A stretch of 64,000 nt of DNA from Paracoccaceae bacterium. Lineage in GTDB: Bacteria > Pseudomonadota > Alphaproteobacteria > Rhodobacterales > Rhodobacteraceae. The stretch spans positions 1-64,000 of the forward strand of contig JACONK010000006.1 of the NCBI GenBank assembly GCA_014323795.1, written 5' to 3'. The notes beneath the pieces are model-generated. The model had not been told where the DNA came from. It did no database searches and worked only from the letters and a program-made list of their open reading frames with translations. This document shows, one piece after another, positions 36,036-45,393 of the stretch. Made by a program: the position numbers and the translations under genes. Each line of letters opens with the position of its first letter. Position 1 is the stretch's first letter.

Positions 36036-36815
36036 TCAGCGGTTCACAATTGTCCGGGTCGGGAAAGGAATGTCTATGCCGCCCGCATCAAAGGCCTCTT
36101 TTACCGTGCGTTGCAGGTCACATTTCACGGCGAAATAGTCCGGGCGGTTTACCCAGACGCGCACACTGAAATCAACCGAACTGTCGCCGAGATTTGAAAC
36201 TTTCACAACAGCCTGCGGATTATCAAGAATACGGTCGTCGCCTTTGATAACCTGCAAAATTGCCGCTTCCGCCGCCTTCAGGTCTGCGCCGTACCCCACA
36301 CGGAACACGAGATCCACCCGGCGTTGGTCATAGTGGGAATAATTGATTATGGCCGATCCGAAGACATCCCGGTTGGGAATGATAACCTTCAGATTGTCGG
36401 CGGTTGCGAGCCCTGTCGTTAAAAGCGTGATTTCCTTAACCGTGCCCGTTCCGCCCGAAACCTCCACGAAGTCACCGACCTTGAAGGGCCGAAAGATGAT
36501 CAGCATCACGCCTGCGGCGATGTTCGAAAGCGTGCCCTGCAGTGCAAGACCGATGGCGAGGCCCGCCGCACCGATGAGTGCTATCAGTGAGGTTGTCTGG
36601 ATGCCGAAACGCGCAAGCACAAAAATGACGGCAAGCGCGATGATCGTGTATCGGACGACGGAACCTGCAAAGCTGAACAGTGTTCCGTCTATTTCATCGT
36701 AACTGCGGGAAAATGCCACAACCCGGTTTTTCACCCAGGCCGATAACCAGACGGCACCGGCCAAAATAGCAAAAGCCAAAGCGACATTCCACAATATACC
36801 TGCAAGCCAAACCAT
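36036..36815 (-). CDS. Small-conductance mechanosensitive channel, MscS family
   Basis: 259 residues. An N-terminal helix (ILWNVALAFAILAGAVWLSAW), a second (VVRYTIIALAVIFVLARFG), then the pore-lining TM3 with its Gly/Ala pattern (ALIGAAGLAIGLALQGTLSNIAAGVML) and the beta domain (FKVGDFVEV, VIIPNRDVFGSAIINYS). It releases solutes on hypo-osmotic shock. The size is that of the minimal three-helix form. No partner genes. Confidence 0.93.
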   Translation of the reverse strand: MVWLAGILWNVALAFAILAGAVWLSAWVKNRVVAFSRSYDEIDGTLFSFAGSVVRYTIIALAVIFVLARFGIQTTSLIALIGAAGLAIGLALQGTLSNIAAGVMLIIFRPFKVGDFVEVSGGTGTVKEITLLTTGLATADNLKVIIPNRDVFGSAIINYSHYDQRRVDLVFRVGYGADLKAAEAAILQVIKGDDRILDNPQAVVKVSNLGDSSVDFSVRVWVNRPDYFAVKCDLQRTVKEAFDAGGIDIPFPTRTIVNR

Positions 36816-36960
36816 GACGCCCTCCCTTGATTATGTACGGGATTTATGGGGACTTTGCGGAAAGGAAAGAGATCCCTAGGCATAATTCTGCCCGAAATCC
36901 CGGGGCGCACAGCGAAGATATAACCCTGCCGGAGTATTTTATACAGAAGAAGGCAGGCAT

Positions 36961-37251
36961 CTAGCCTGCAAGGCGATCCATTTTCAACGCGAGCCTGACG
37001 TCAAGGTCGCTCAGCCCGCCGGCGTCATGGGTTGTCAGTGTCACGTGGACGCGGTTATAAATGTTCGACCATTCCGGGTGATGATCCCATTTTTCCGCCC
37101 AGAGTGCGACTTGTGTCATGAAGCCGAACGCTTCAACAAAGCTGCCGAATTTGTATTCTTTTTCAATGGCATCGCGCCCGTCCACGGGTGCCCAGCCGGC
37201 GGTGATCAGGGGTTTCGGAACGCTTTTGTTAATCAATTTCCCGGTCATCAT
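36961..37251 (-). CDS. phhB: Pterin-4a-carbinolamine dehydratase
   Basis: 96 residues with the dehydratase signature WDHHPEW (His57-His58), [13 protein letters not shown] with the third histidine, and ALWAEK. It recycles 4a-hydroxytetrahydrobiopterin formed by aromatic amino-acid hydroxylases; no phhA is in view. Its start lies 23 bp inside the end of the GNAT-like gene, so it ends a minus-strand operon. Confidence 0.92.
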   Translation of the reverse strand: MMTGKLINKSVPKPLITAGWAPVDGRDAIEKEYKFGSFVEAFGFMTQVALWAEKWDHHPEWSNIYNRVHVTLTTHDAGGLSDLDVRLALKMDRLAG

Positions 37252-38431
37252 CTTCTCCTTTCACTTTGCGGAAGGGGCCGTAGGCCGTCATCACCTCGAT
37301 CTCTTCGCCTACCATGTCGCGTTCGGCATCTAGGTAACGGGCGATGGCATCTCGAAAACCCGGGTCTGCGATCCAGTGCAGCGAGTTGATTGTGCAGGGC
37401 AGGTAGCCGCGGGCGAGCTTGTGTGTGCCCTGGGCACCCGCCTCCACCCGTCCCAGACCATGGGCGATGGCGTAGTCGATGGCGCGGTAGTAGCAGACTT
37501 CGAAATGCAGGCAGTCGTGGTGTTCGATACAACCCCAGTAGCGGCCGTAGAGGCAATCGCGGCCAATGAAGTTCATGGCACCCGCGACCCAGCGGCCTTC
37601 CCGTTCGCAAAGGATCAGCAGGATATCGTCGCGCAAACTATCCTGGGCCCGGTTAAAGAAGTCGCGCGTCAGGTAGGGTGATCCCCATTTGCGCGCCCCT
37701 GTGTCCTGGTAAAAGCACCAGAAAGCATCCCAGTGTTCCGGCCGGATGTCGCCACCGGTAAATTTGTGAATCGTGCCGCCGAAGGCATTGGCACTGCGTC
37801 GTTCCTTGCGGATATTCTTGCGTTTGCGGCTGCTCAGATCGGCGAGAAAGCCGTCAAAATCCGCGTAATCCCGGTTATACCAGTGGAATTGCCGGCCAGT
37901 GCGGTGCAGCAGGCCGATTGCCTTGCCTGCTTCTGCTTCGGCGTCGGTACAGAAAGTGATGTGCAGGCCGGAGACCTGGTTTTGCCTGGCCAATTGCATG
38001 GCACCCCGGGCCAGGGCGGAGATGGCAAAAGCCTCTTCCCCGGGTTTTGTCAGAAATCGGCGACCGGTTGCCGGCGTGAAGGGGACGGATGTCTGGAACT
38101 TCGGGTAATACCGGCCCCCCGCGTTCTCGTAAAACAACGCCCAGTTATGATCGAAGATGTATTCGCCCTGGCTGTGGGATTTGGCGTAGCATGGCATCAC
38201 GCCGATCAGCTCGCCATCACGCCGGGCAAGGATATGGCACGGTTGCCAGCCGGTGCCATGGCCGACCGACCCGCTGTCCTCGAGGGCTTTCAGGAACCGG
38301 TGCGTGGTGAAAGGGTCACAGGTACGGCCGCCGTCCGCGATTTCCGGGCAGGCACAGGCATCCCAGTCTGCTGCTGAAACCTGGTCGAGCCCGCCGATTA
38401 CTGTGACCTCTGTCTCTGTCTGTCCGTCCAT
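37229..38431 (-). CDS. GNAT-fold peptidoglycan/FemAB-like N-acyltransferase, COG3146 type
   Basis: About 400 residues. [12 protein letters not shown] in the middle, [23 protein letters not shown], and [34 protein letters not shown] near the end are hallmarks of a conserved proteobacterial family with a double GNAT/FemAB-like fold. The acyl substrate is unknown; the family is often described as peptidogalycan biosynthesis-like. The ATG used gives [14 protein letters not shown]; another lies nine codons upstream at 38458. It lies in the ridA-GDPD-GNAT-phhB operon. Confidence 0.82.
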   Translation of the reverse strand: MDGQTETEVTVIGGLDQVSAADWDACACPEIADGGRTCDPFTTHRFLKALEDSGSVGHGTGWQPCHILARRDGELIGVMPCYAKSHSQGEYIFDHNWALFYENAGGRYYPKFQTSVPFTPATGRRFLTKPGEEAFAISALARGAMQLARQNQVSGLHITFCTDAEAEAGKAIGLLHRTGRQFHWYNRDYADFDGFLADLSSRKRKNIRKERRSANAFGGTIHKFTGGDIRPEHWDAFWCFYQDTGARKWGSPYLTRDFFNRAQDSLRDDILLILCEREGRWVAGAMNFIGRDCLYGRYWGCIEHHDCLHFEVCYYRAIDYAIAHGLGRVEAGAQGTHKLARGYLPCTINSLHWIADPGFRDAIARYLDAERDMVGEEIEVMTAYGPFRKVKGEDDDREID

Positions 38432-38462
38432 AGGGGATAATCTGTGGGTGTCACGCACACGG

Positions 38463-39278
38463 TCAAGACATGTCCGGGCAAGACATGTCCGGGCAAGACA
38501 TGTCCGGGCAAGACATGTCCGGGATTTCTGCCGGATACCCCTCGAAGGTGATGTTCTGCGCGATCATGCGGACCTTTGCCTCTTGCGCGGCGGAACGGAC
38601 GGTCCAGCAGAGGATTGCGCCGATGCGGGCAATCTCCGCTACCCGGGGGGTACCCAGATCATGGGCGTTATGGGAAATGAAACCGGCACCTGCGCGGTCG
38701 TAATCCGCTATGTCGGCGAGCTCTTTCAGGCGTTCGGGTGGTATATTTGTCCGATCTTCTGAAGTGAATGTGCCGGTGACCAGCCCGCGGGGTATATCCG
38801 GGGCCAGGTCTGCGCAGCGGGCGACCATGTGGGGGTTGCGGGACATCAGCGCGACAGCACCGGTATAGCCGCTCAGGTGTTCGCAGACGGCCTGTTCCAT
38901 TCCGCTTTCCGTGTCATCCAGGTTCCCGGACTGATCTTTCATCTCAATGAGCAGTGGTGTGCGGCCGTTCACGGCTTTCAGCAGATCTTCGAGCGTGGGG
39001 ATCGGTTCGGTGCCCCACGTAAGCCGGATATCCTGAAGTTCCGCCCGTTTGCGATAGTTCACATCGCCGACTTCCGGCGTCAGGCGGTTCAACACATAAT
39101 CGTGGAAGACCATCGGCACACCGTCCTGCGACAGTTGCAGGTCCACCTCGATTCCATAACCCGCCACAATCGCTGCCCGTGCGCCGGCCAGCGAGTTTTC
39201 CGGCCGCCCGGCGCGCAGATCGTGCAGTGTGCGGTGCGCAAGCGGGCGGGTCAGGAATTCGGGAGGCAGAGGTGTCAT
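38463..39278 (-). CDS. Glycerophosphodiester phosphodiesterase with repeat-expanded C-terminus
   Basis: 271 residues, splits glycerophosphodiesters to glycerol-3-phosphate and alcohol. Typical blocks: AHRTLHDLRAGRPENSLAGARAAI, YGIEVDLQLSQDGVPMVFHD, IPTLEDLL, LLIEMKD, then SHNAHDL and LCWTVRSAAQEA. In most family members the first block reads AHRGLH(D/S). The final 19 residues are DMSCP repeats encoded by a 15-bp tandem array and are not part of the fold. The ATG overlaps the ridA stop by 4 nt. Confidence 0.9.
   Translation of the reverse strand: MTPLPPEFLTRPLAHRTLHDLRAGRPENSLAGARAAIVAGYGIEVDLQLSQDGVPMVFHDYVLNRLTPEVGDVNYRKRAELQDIRLTWGTEPIPTLEDLLKAVNGRTPLLIEMKDQSGNLDDTESGMEQAVCEHLSGYTGAVALMSRNPHMVARCADLAPDIPRGLVTGTFTSEDRTNIPPERLKELADIADYDRAGAGFISHNAHDLGTPRVAEIARIGAILCWTVRSAAQEAKVRMIAQNITFEGYPAEIPDMSCPDMSCPDMSCPDMS
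38464..38523 (-). repeat. 15-bp tandem repeat, four perfect copies
   Basis: caagacatgtccggg is repeated four times without mismatch. It encodes the repeated pentapeptide DMSCP at the C-terminus of the phosphodiesterase, and the stop codon lies at the edge of the array. The unit keeps frame, so copy number changes only lengthen or shorten the tail. Confidence 0.95.
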
Positions 39279-39739
39279 CTGAGCTCGAAAATTCCGTCGA
39301 TTTCCACCGCAACACCTAAGGGCAGTGAAGTACTGCCGACCGCCGCCCGGGCGTGGTGACCTGCCTCCCCCATCACGTCGCCAAAGAAATCGGAGGCACC
39401 GTTGATCACGGTCGGGTGGTCCGTGAAATCGGGGGTGCAGTTCACGAACCCGCCGAGCCTGACGACCCGTTTCAGCTTCGACAGATCCCCGCCGCAGGCA
39501 ACCTTGACCTGCGCAAGCAGGTTCAGCGCACACACCAGTGCGGCTTTTTGGCCTTCCCCAATACCTGCGTCCTGGCCGAGCCTGCCGGTGATTAGCCTGC
39601 CCCGGTCCTTTGCAATTTGTCCGGATACATATAAAATGTTGCCCACCCGGACGTAAGGCACGTAGTTGGCGGCAGGTGCCGGTGCATCGGGCAGGGTGTG
39701 GCCAAGTTCTGCCAGTCTTGTTTCGATTGCGTTTGTCAC
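39275..39739 (-). CDS. RidA/YjgF-family protein
   Basis: 154 residues from a GTG preceded by AAGGAGA. NAIETRLAELGHTLPDAP, NILYVSGQI, GDLSKLKRVVRLGGFVNC and ARAAVGSTSLPLGVAVEID place it in the RidA_2 branch, whose members deaminate reactive enamines or have unknown roles. The conserved arginine (HHARAAVG) of the active site is present. First gene of the minus-strand operon; its stop overlaps the phosphodiesterase start. Confidence 0.9.
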   Translation of the reverse strand: MTNAIETRLAELGHTLPDAPAPAANYVPYVRVGNILYVSGQIAKDRGRLITGRLGQDAGIGEGQKAALVCALNLLAQVKVACGGDLSKLKRVVRLGGFVNCTPDFTDHPTVINGASDFFGDVMGEAGHHARAAVGSTSLPLGVAVEIDGIFELR

Positions 39740-39833
39740 AGGCTTCTCCTTTTGGCGGCAAGCGAATGGAGGGGAAGTGCACCGCAAAGGGGAAATTAAG
39801 CAATATACGTCCCGGATTTAATTCTGGCAGTAT

Positions 39834-41156
39834 CTATTGGCGGACTGTCGGAGGTTTCGGCGCGGTGGCCGGGGCGTGACGTGCCAGAAGCAGCCGTTCC
39901 AGCACCTTGCCCATGACTGTCGCGCTGCGCTCCATGGCACTGACTTCTATGTATTCATCCGGTCTGTGAGCAAGTTCCAGGATGCCCGGCCCGTAGGCAA
40001 TGCAGTTTTTTAGCCGTCCGATACGAGCGATGTGTTTCTGGTCGTAGGTACCGGGGCTGACAACGTAACGCGGTGCGTGGCCACAGGTGGCCCTTATGCC
40101 TGCGGCGGTGGCTTCCGCCACTGGCGCGGTTTTGTCCGTCATTGTCGGGATCACCCGCTGGATTTCGCGGATGTCGTAGCGGAAGTTTTTGCGATTCTGC
40201 GTGAGCCCGTCGAGGATTTCGGTGATCTCCCGTTTCACGTCCCGGATATCCTCTTCAATCAGGAAGCGGCGATCAATCACCATGCGGGCGCGATCAGGCA
40301 CGTTAGGGGCAGGCAGGCCGTCAAATCTCCCTTCCGGTTCCGGCTCGCCACCGTGGAAACTGTTGATATTCATGGTGGATTTCCTGGCACCTTCGGGGAT
40401 CACCGGCATATCCGTGCGCTTTCGGGCCAGGGCAGGATAGAGTTTATCCTCAAATTCCTGCAGCACGGCACCCAGATGGCGGATGGCGCAGTCCCCCAGG
40501 AATGGCATGGAGCCGTGGGCGATTTCGCCGTATGTTTCGATCTCTGCCCACCAGACGCCGCGGTGGCCGAGGCAGATACAATCCTCGCCCAGGGGTTCCG
40601 GGATCAGCACATGATCCACATGGGTGAAATGGCCCTGCCCGGCGAGGTAAGCCACGCCGCCGAAGCCGCCGGTTTCTTCGTCCGCGGTGCCGGATATCTC
40701 GATGGAGCCTGCGTAGTCCGGGTGGACCTCGATGAAGGCCTCCGCCGCGATGACAGAGGCGGCGAGCCCGCCTTTCATGTCGCATGCACCGCGCCCGTAG
40801 ATGCGATCACCGTCAAGGTCACCCCCGAAGGGATCGCGCGTCCAGCCGCGGCCAACTTCCACCACGTCGGTGTGGCTGTTGAAGTGTACGCAATCGCCCG
40901 GGCGGGTGCCGTGACGTCTGGCGATCAGGTTCCAGCGCGGATATTTTTCACTGTCGCCGGGCGTCCCATAGGCGCGGATGTATTCCGACGCGAATCCCGA
41001 CCGGTGCAGGCGCCTGTCCAGATATTCGCATATCTCGCCATACCTGTGGCCCGGCGGGTTGATGGTGGGCATGCGGATCAGATCCTGCGTCAGCGTGATC
41101 AGATCGTCGCGGCGGCGGGCAATGGCGGCAGTCAGGGCGTCGGACATGTCCCCCAT
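39834..41156 (-). CDS. M20-family deacylase, ArgE/DapE-like
   Basis: About 440 residues. Metal-binding motifs of M20 peptidases are visible: NSHTDVVEVG, GRGACDMKGG and GTADEETGGFGG, followed later by CGHAPRYVVSPGTYDQKHIA and ILELAHRPDEYI with the last histidine. The group includes acetylornithine deacetylase, succinyl-diaminopimelate desuccinylase and carbamoyl hydrolases; the substrate is not set by the sequence. Two ATGs three codons apart compete for the start; neither has a clear ribosome site. Divergent from glycerate kinase by 39 bp. Confidence 0.87.
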   Translation of the reverse strand: MGDMSDALTAAIARRRDDLITLTQDLIRMPTINPPGHRYGEICEYLDRRLHRSGFASEYIRAYGTPGDSEKYPRWNLIARRHGTRPGDCVHFNSHTDVVEVGRGWTRDPFGGDLDGDRIYGRGACDMKGGLAASVIAAEAFIEVHPDYAGSIEISGTADEETGGFGGVAYLAGQGHFTHVDHVLIPEPLGEDCICLGHRGVWWAEIETYGEIAHGSMPFLGDCAIRHLGAVLQEFEDKLYPALARKRTDMPVIPEGARKSTMNINSFHGGEPEPEGRFDGLPAPNVPDRARMVIDRRFLIEEDIRDVKREITEILDGLTQNRKNFRYDIREIQRVIPTMTDKTAPVAEATAAGIRATCGHAPRYVVSPGTYDQKHIARIGRLKNCIAYGPGILELAHRPDEYIEVSAMERSATVMGKVLERLLLARHAPATAPKPPTVRQ

Positions 41157-41195
41157 GGTGTTGCATTTTTCGTCTGCGGGCAAGATAGGTTGGGC

Positions 41196-42428
41196 ATGGA
41201 AATTTCAGAAATGCGCAGTCTTGCCCGGCTGCTGTATGACGTGGCGGTTGCGGCGGCGGATCCGGGGCCTGCGGTGGAACAGTGGCTGGCGGATAATTTC
41301 GTGCGGACCGCCGGCCGGTTGATCGTGCTGGCACTCGGCAAGGCTGCGCCTGCAATGGCGCGTGCGGCAATGGGCCAGGTCGCGGCAGACCGGGCAGTCT
41401 GCGTGACCAATAAAGAGAATGCAATGGCCGTCGAGGGCGCGGAAGTCATCATCGGCGGTCATCCGATACCCGATAACGGGAGTGTGCGGGCCGGGGCCGC
41501 GTTGCTGGAAGCGGTCCGGGGGCTGGGGCCGGATGACCAGGTACTGGTTCTGATCTCCGGCGGCGGGTCAGCCCTAGCGATTGCACCGGTGGAGGGTGTG
41601 ACAGCGCAGGAAAAGGCGGAGGTGTCGCGGCAGCTGCTGGCCTCCGGGAGCGACATCAGCCAGATGAACATGGTGCGCCAGAACCTGAGCCGCCTGAAAG
41701 GTGGTGGCCTGGCGCGGGCTGCCGTGCCGGCGCAGGTCACGACACTGATCCTGTCCGATGTGATCGGTGATGACCTGTCTGTTGTGGCGAGCGGGCCGAC
41801 AGTTGCAGCCGGCGGCGACCGGGTTGAGGCACTGGCATTTTTGCAGGACAAGGGGCTTTTGACGGTGATGCCGCAGGCGGTGCGGTCTGCCCTTTCGGCT
41901 GCCGGACCAGCGGGGGCGGAGAACGCCTGCAACTATCTGATCGGGTCCAACCGGGTGAGTCTGGAGGCGATGGCCACGGCCTGCCCGGGTGCTGTGATCG
42001 TGGATGACGCACTGACAGGCGACGTGGCGGACGCCGCTGCGCGTATTCTTGCGGTGCCGTGGCCGGGTGTGCTGCTCTTTGGTGGCGAAACGACGGTGCG
42101 GCCCCGGGGCGACGGGCGCGGCGGCCGTAACCAGGAGCTTGCGTTGCGTGTTGCGCTGAGCGGAGCGGCCCTGGGGCAGAATTGGGTTTTCTTGTCCGGC
42201 GGTACGGACGGTCGGGACGGGCCGACGGATGCGGCGGGCGGGCTGGTTGACCCCGGCTCCATCGCACGGATGCGGGCAGCGGGGGCGGACCCGCAGGCAC
42301 TTTTGGCGAACAACGACAGTTATGCGGCACTGGCGGCTTCCGGCGATCTGCTGATGACTGGCGGAACTGGCACGAATGTGGCGGATGTGCAGGTTTTGGT
42401 GGTCGATGTACAGGCGAACCGCGCCTGA
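41196..42428 (+). CDS. Glycerate 2-kinase, MOFRL family
   Basis: 410 residues. ALGKAAPAMARAAMG, GGHPIPDNGSVRAG, LISGGGSALAIAPVEGVT, NMVRQNLSRLKGGGLA and LSDVIGDDLSVVASGPT form the N-terminal domain; GGRNQELALRVAL, FLSGGTDGRDGPTDAAGG the MOFRL domain. It phosphorylates D-glycerate at C2, feeding glycolysis, and fits glyoxylate or serine-cycle-like metabolism together with the aminotransferase at the right end of the window. A much longer frame reaching back over the M20 gene is antisense noise. Confidence 0.92.
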   Translation: MEISEMRSLARLLYDVAVAAADPGPAVEQWLADNFVRTAGRLIVLALGKAAPAMARAAMGQVAADRAVCVTNKENAMAVEGAEVIIGGHPIPDNGSVRAGAALLEAVRGLGPDDQVLVLISGGGSALAIAPVEGVTAQEKAEVSRQLLASGSDISQMNMVRQNLSRLKGGGLARAAVPAQVTTLILSDVIGDDLSVVASGPTVAAGGDRVEALAFLQDKGLLTVMPQAVRSALSAAGPAGAENACNYLIGSNRVSLEAMATACPGAVIVDDALTGDVADAAARILAVPWPGVLLFGGETTVRPRGDGRGGRNQELALRVALSGAALGQNWVFLSGGTDGRDGPTDAAGGLVDPGSIARMRAAGADPQALLANNDSYAALAASGDLLMTGGTGTNVADVQVLVVDVQANRA

Positions 42429-42480
42429 ATCCGCATCCTGCGCCCGTACATTGTCACATTGTCCTGAAAGGAGAAATCCC

Positions 42481-44298
42481 ATGTTTCAAAGTTTCGACGC
42501 CACAACTTCCCCCGGCACCGGTCCGGCACGGCTTGCCTGCCTGCGCGACGAACTGGAGGCAGAGAGCCTAGACGGTTTCCTGGTGCCCGGCACCGACGCG
42601 CATCAGGGTGAGCATGTGGCACCTGCGGATCAGCGGCTGGCGTGGTTGACGGGCTTTACCGGCTCTGCCGGATTCTGCGCCGCCCTGCGCAGGGTTGCAG
42701 GGGTTTTCATCGACGGGCGTTACCGGGTACAGGTGAAAACCCAGGTGGACCTTGACCACTTTACCCCGGTGCCCTGGCCCGATGTGAGCCTCGCCGACTG
42801 GTTGAAGGCGCAATTGCCGGAGGGCGGCAGGATCGGCTTTGATCCCTGGCTGCATACCCGCAGCGAAATGGAGGCGGTAGAAAACGGCCTTGAAGGTTCC
42901 GGCATAACGATGGTGGCTTGCGGGAATCTTGTTGATCGTGTTTGGGCTGATCGTCCGCCACAGCCGACCCATGCGATGGTGCCGTATCCGGCAGTACTCG
43001 CGGGCAGGGATGCAGCCGCCAAGCGGGCGGAGATCGCCGAAGCCCTGCGGGACAGCGGGTATAGCACCCTGGTCATGACCCGGCCCGACGCAATCGCCTG
43101 GGCACTTAACACACGCGGATCTGATCTTGGCCAGACGCCGGTCGCGCTGGCTTTCGGATTTTTGCATGACGACGGGTGTGCGACGCTGTTCATCGATCCG
43201 GCCAAGGTCACGACCGAACTGCGTACGCACCTTGGCAACGGGGTGGAAATCCGGGACAGGGAGGCCTTTGGGGAGGGACTTGACAGGCTTGAGGGAACTG
43301 TCCTTGCCGATAAGACTGCTACGCCGATCTGGGTGGAGGATCGCCTGCGTGCAGCCGGTGTCACGGTGGCCTTTGGCATCGATCCGGTTGCTCTTGCCAA
43401 GGCCAGGAAAACCCCGGCGGAGATCGCCGCAACCACCGCCGCCCACATCCGCGACGGGGCGGCCATGGTGGAGTTTCTGGCCTGGTTTGCAGATCAGGCC
43501 CCGGATGCCGGGCTGACAGAGATCGACCTTGTCAAAAAACTCGAAGGTTTCCGCATGGCCTCGGGCGACATGGTGAATATCAGTTTTGATACCATTGCGG
43601 GTTCCGGGCCGAACGGTGCCATTGTGCACTACCGCGTGACGGAGGAAAGCAACCGCACACTGGTACCAGGGGATCTGGTCGTGCTCGATAGCGGTGCGCA
43701 GTACCAGGATGGGACGACCGACATAACGCGGACGCTCGCCGTTGGCACACCAGGGACGGAGGAACGCCGGATATTCACCCTGGTTCTCAAGGGCATGATC
43801 GCCCTTTCCCGTGTGCGTTTCCCGAAAGGTGTGGCCGGGCGTGACCTGGATGCGCTTGCGCGGTATCCCCTGTGGCTCGACGGGAAAGATTATAACCACG
43901 GCACCGGTCACGGGGTTGGCGTGTTCCTGGGGGTGCACGAAGGGCCGCAGCGGTTGGCGCGTACATCCTCGCCGGCTCTGGAGCCGGGAATGATCCTGTC
44001 GAATGAACCGGGGTATTACCTCGAAGGCGCTTTCGGCATCCGGATCGAAAACCTGATCGTTGTGCAGAAGGGCAAGATCCCGGAAGGCGGTGATGACCGG
44101 CAGTGGCTGGATTTCCGAACACTGACCTTCGCGCCGATTGAGCGGCGGCTGATCAACCCCGACATGCTCGACACCGGGGAGTGTGCCTGGATAGATAACT
44201 ATCATGCCAGGGTTCTGGAAAATATCGGTCCTGGCGTATCCGCTGCCGCACGGGTATGGCTTGCAGGGGCCTGTGCACCGCTTCGGCCTGCCGCGTGA
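42481..44298 (+). CDS. Xaa-Pro aminopeptidase, M24B family
   Basis: 605 residues: two creatinase-like N-terminal domains and a C-terminal pita-bread domain. Metal ligands are visible in LDSGAQYQDGTTDITRT, NHGTGHGVGVFLGVHEGPQ and SNEPGYYLEGAFGIRIEN. It removes N-terminal residues before proline. The 600-residue length is that of the long form common in alphaproteobacteria. AAAGGAGAAA precedes the ATG. Confidence 0.94.
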   Translation: MFQSFDATTSPGTGPARLACLRDELEAESLDGFLVPGTDAHQGEHVAPADQRLAWLTGFTGSAGFCAALRRVAGVFIDGRYRVQVKTQVDLDHFTPVPWPDVSLADWLKAQLPEGGRIGFDPWLHTRSEMEAVENGLEGSGITMVACGNLVDRVWADRPPQPTHAMVPYPAVLAGRDAAAKRAEIAEALRDSGYSTLVMTRPDAIAWALNTRGSDLGQTPVALAFGFLHDDGCATLFIDPAKVTTELRTHLGNGVEIRDREAFGEGLDRLEGTVLADKTATPIWVEDRLRAAGVTVAFGIDPVALAKARKTPAEIAATTAAHIRDGAAMVEFLAWFADQAPDAGLTEIDLVKKLEGFRMASGDMVNISFDTIAGSGPNGAIVHYRVTEESNRTLVPGDLVVLDSGAQYQDGTTDITRTLAVGTPGTEERRIFTLVLKGMIALSRVRFPKGVAGRDLDALARYPLWLDGKDYNHGTGHGVGVFLGVHEGPQRLARTSSPALEPGMILSNEPGYYLEGAFGIRIENLIVVQKGKIPEGGDDRQWLDFRTLTFAPIERRLINPDMLDTGECAWIDNYHARVLENIGPGVSAAARVWLAGACAPLRPAA

Positions 44299-44354
44299 CG
44301 CCCATGCGTTTTTGTGCTACGGGCACGTGACAGAATAAAAACAGGAGGCCAGCC

Positions 44355-44699
44355 ATGGCCGGGCCGGAAATCACCATAAGGCAGACGGGCGGTAAATATT
44401 CTATCCGCGCCCATGGTGCCGTGATAGGGGAGACTTCCCGTGCACTGATACTGCAGGAAGGGGATCTGGCCCCGGTGCTCTATATCCCGCGCGACGATCT
44501 GCAGATGGTGTTCCTTGATGCCTCTGACCATAAGACAATATGCCCATGGAAGGGGGAGGCATGTTACTTCCATCTTGCAGGCAAGAGCCGTCGGGAGCAT
44601 AACGTGGCCTGGAGTTATGAGAACCCGCTGCCCGGCCTTGCGGACATCAGGGATCATCTGGCGTTCCATGACGGGGTGACGGTTGAAGAGGTCAGCTGA
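44355..44699 (+). CDS. DUF427 domain protein
   Basis: 114 residues with the compact DUF427 pattern: GETSRALILQEGDLAPVLYIPRDD, HKTICPWKGEACYF and NVAWSYENPLPGLADIRDHLAF. Unknown function; the family is common and structurally a small beta-barrel. AACAGGAGGC before the ATG is a strong ribosome site. It is 56 bp after the aminopeptidase gene and may be co-transcribed. Confidence 0.9.
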   Translation: MAGPEITIRQTGGKYSIRAHGAVIGETSRALILQEGDLAPVLYIPRDDLQMVFLDASDHKTICPWKGEACYFHLAGKSRREHNVAWSYENPLPGLADIRDHLAFHDGVTVEEVS

Positions 44700-45161
44700 A
44701 CCCTGCCCACAATCGGGTGCAGCTGCCGGCGATGATGCGTGTGCCGGACCTGTGGTACGCCATGCAGGCTGTACTTTCGGGGAGCTGCGGCGGGCGAATC
44801 TGCCGGGTGCTGTTTTCCGGCTGCCCGGCGGGCGAGATTGCCATGGTGGCGGGCACCGGGCGCGACACGCACCTGCCGCACCGCAAGGGTGGCCGGGGCG
44901 TTTGGCACACCCGCGTATGGGTCGGCCTTTGCAAAATAAACGCCCCGCGGCCCCCCGCAGGAAGCGTTTCAGGTGGGGCTGCGTTCAGTTTCCCGCTACA
45001 TTCCGGAGGCCGTCCTGCGATCAGGTATCTTTCAGGATGTTATCGGCGACAGAACGCCGGTTTTCCTTGATGTGCCAGAATGTGCCAGGTCTGCGTTGCG
45101 TGTGTCAAAGGCAAGCCGTGCCGGGATGTCTGGCGGGTGATGATACGTAAATCACATTAAG
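44700..45161. other. Gene-free stretch before the tRNA-Cys element
   Basis: No intact gene. One frame without a start codon (about 44960-45140) reads EAFQVGLRSVSRYIPEAV and DVIGDRTPVFLDVPE, which has the look of a folded protein but was not recognised. It may be the tail of a lost gene. Confidence 0.35.
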
Positions 45162-45220
45162 ATCAGCGATTTTACTGGAGGCGAGTACCGGAATCGAACC
45201 GGTGTACGCGGATTTGCAAT
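45162..45220 (-). repeat. Distal attachment-site copy (tRNA-Cys 3' half)
   Basis: 59 bases identical to the proximal copy. It contains the tRNA-Cys 3' part from the anticodon to the acceptor end, but the 5' half is missing and sequence diverges right after ttgcaat. It is therefore not a tRNA gene. Confidence 0.9.
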
Positions 45221-45269
45221 ATGTGGACAGAAACAAAAATGAATAATAACAGTTGCTTACGCACATCTT

Positions 45270-45371
45270 TTCCAGGTGTGCCATATTTTGTGCATCACGC
45301 TTGTGCGCACTTCTGCGCTCAACAGACCGCTCGCATTCCAGGTGTGCCATATTTTGTGCATCACGCTTGTG
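45270..45371 (+). repeat. 36-bp direct repeat, two copies 66 bp apart
   Basis: Copies at 45270-45305 and 45336-45371 are identical (core: aggtgtgccatattttgtgc). They lie just inside the distal attachment copy. They could be recombinase arm-type sites or a local duplication. Confidence 0.88.
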
Positions 45372-45393
45372 TGCTATCTGGATGCTGGATGCA

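Noticed and set aside
38464-38523. CRISPR-like array
   Set aside because: The repeats are 15 bp, directly adjacent with no spacers, and in frame with a coding sequence.
39279-39803. Long N-terminal extension of the phosphodiesterase frame
   Set aside because: It covers the ridA gene in another frame and has no protein character; the start inside the ridA stop is far better.
40032-41195. Long upstream extension of the glycerate kinase frame (about 388 codons)
   Set aside because: It lies antisense to the M20 peptidase gene, whose motifs are clear; the extension is a compositional shadow in GC-rich DNA.
45162-45220. Second tRNA-Cys gene
   Set aside because: Only the 3' half matches; the 5' half that should complete the acceptor and D arms is absent, so it is an attachment-site copy.
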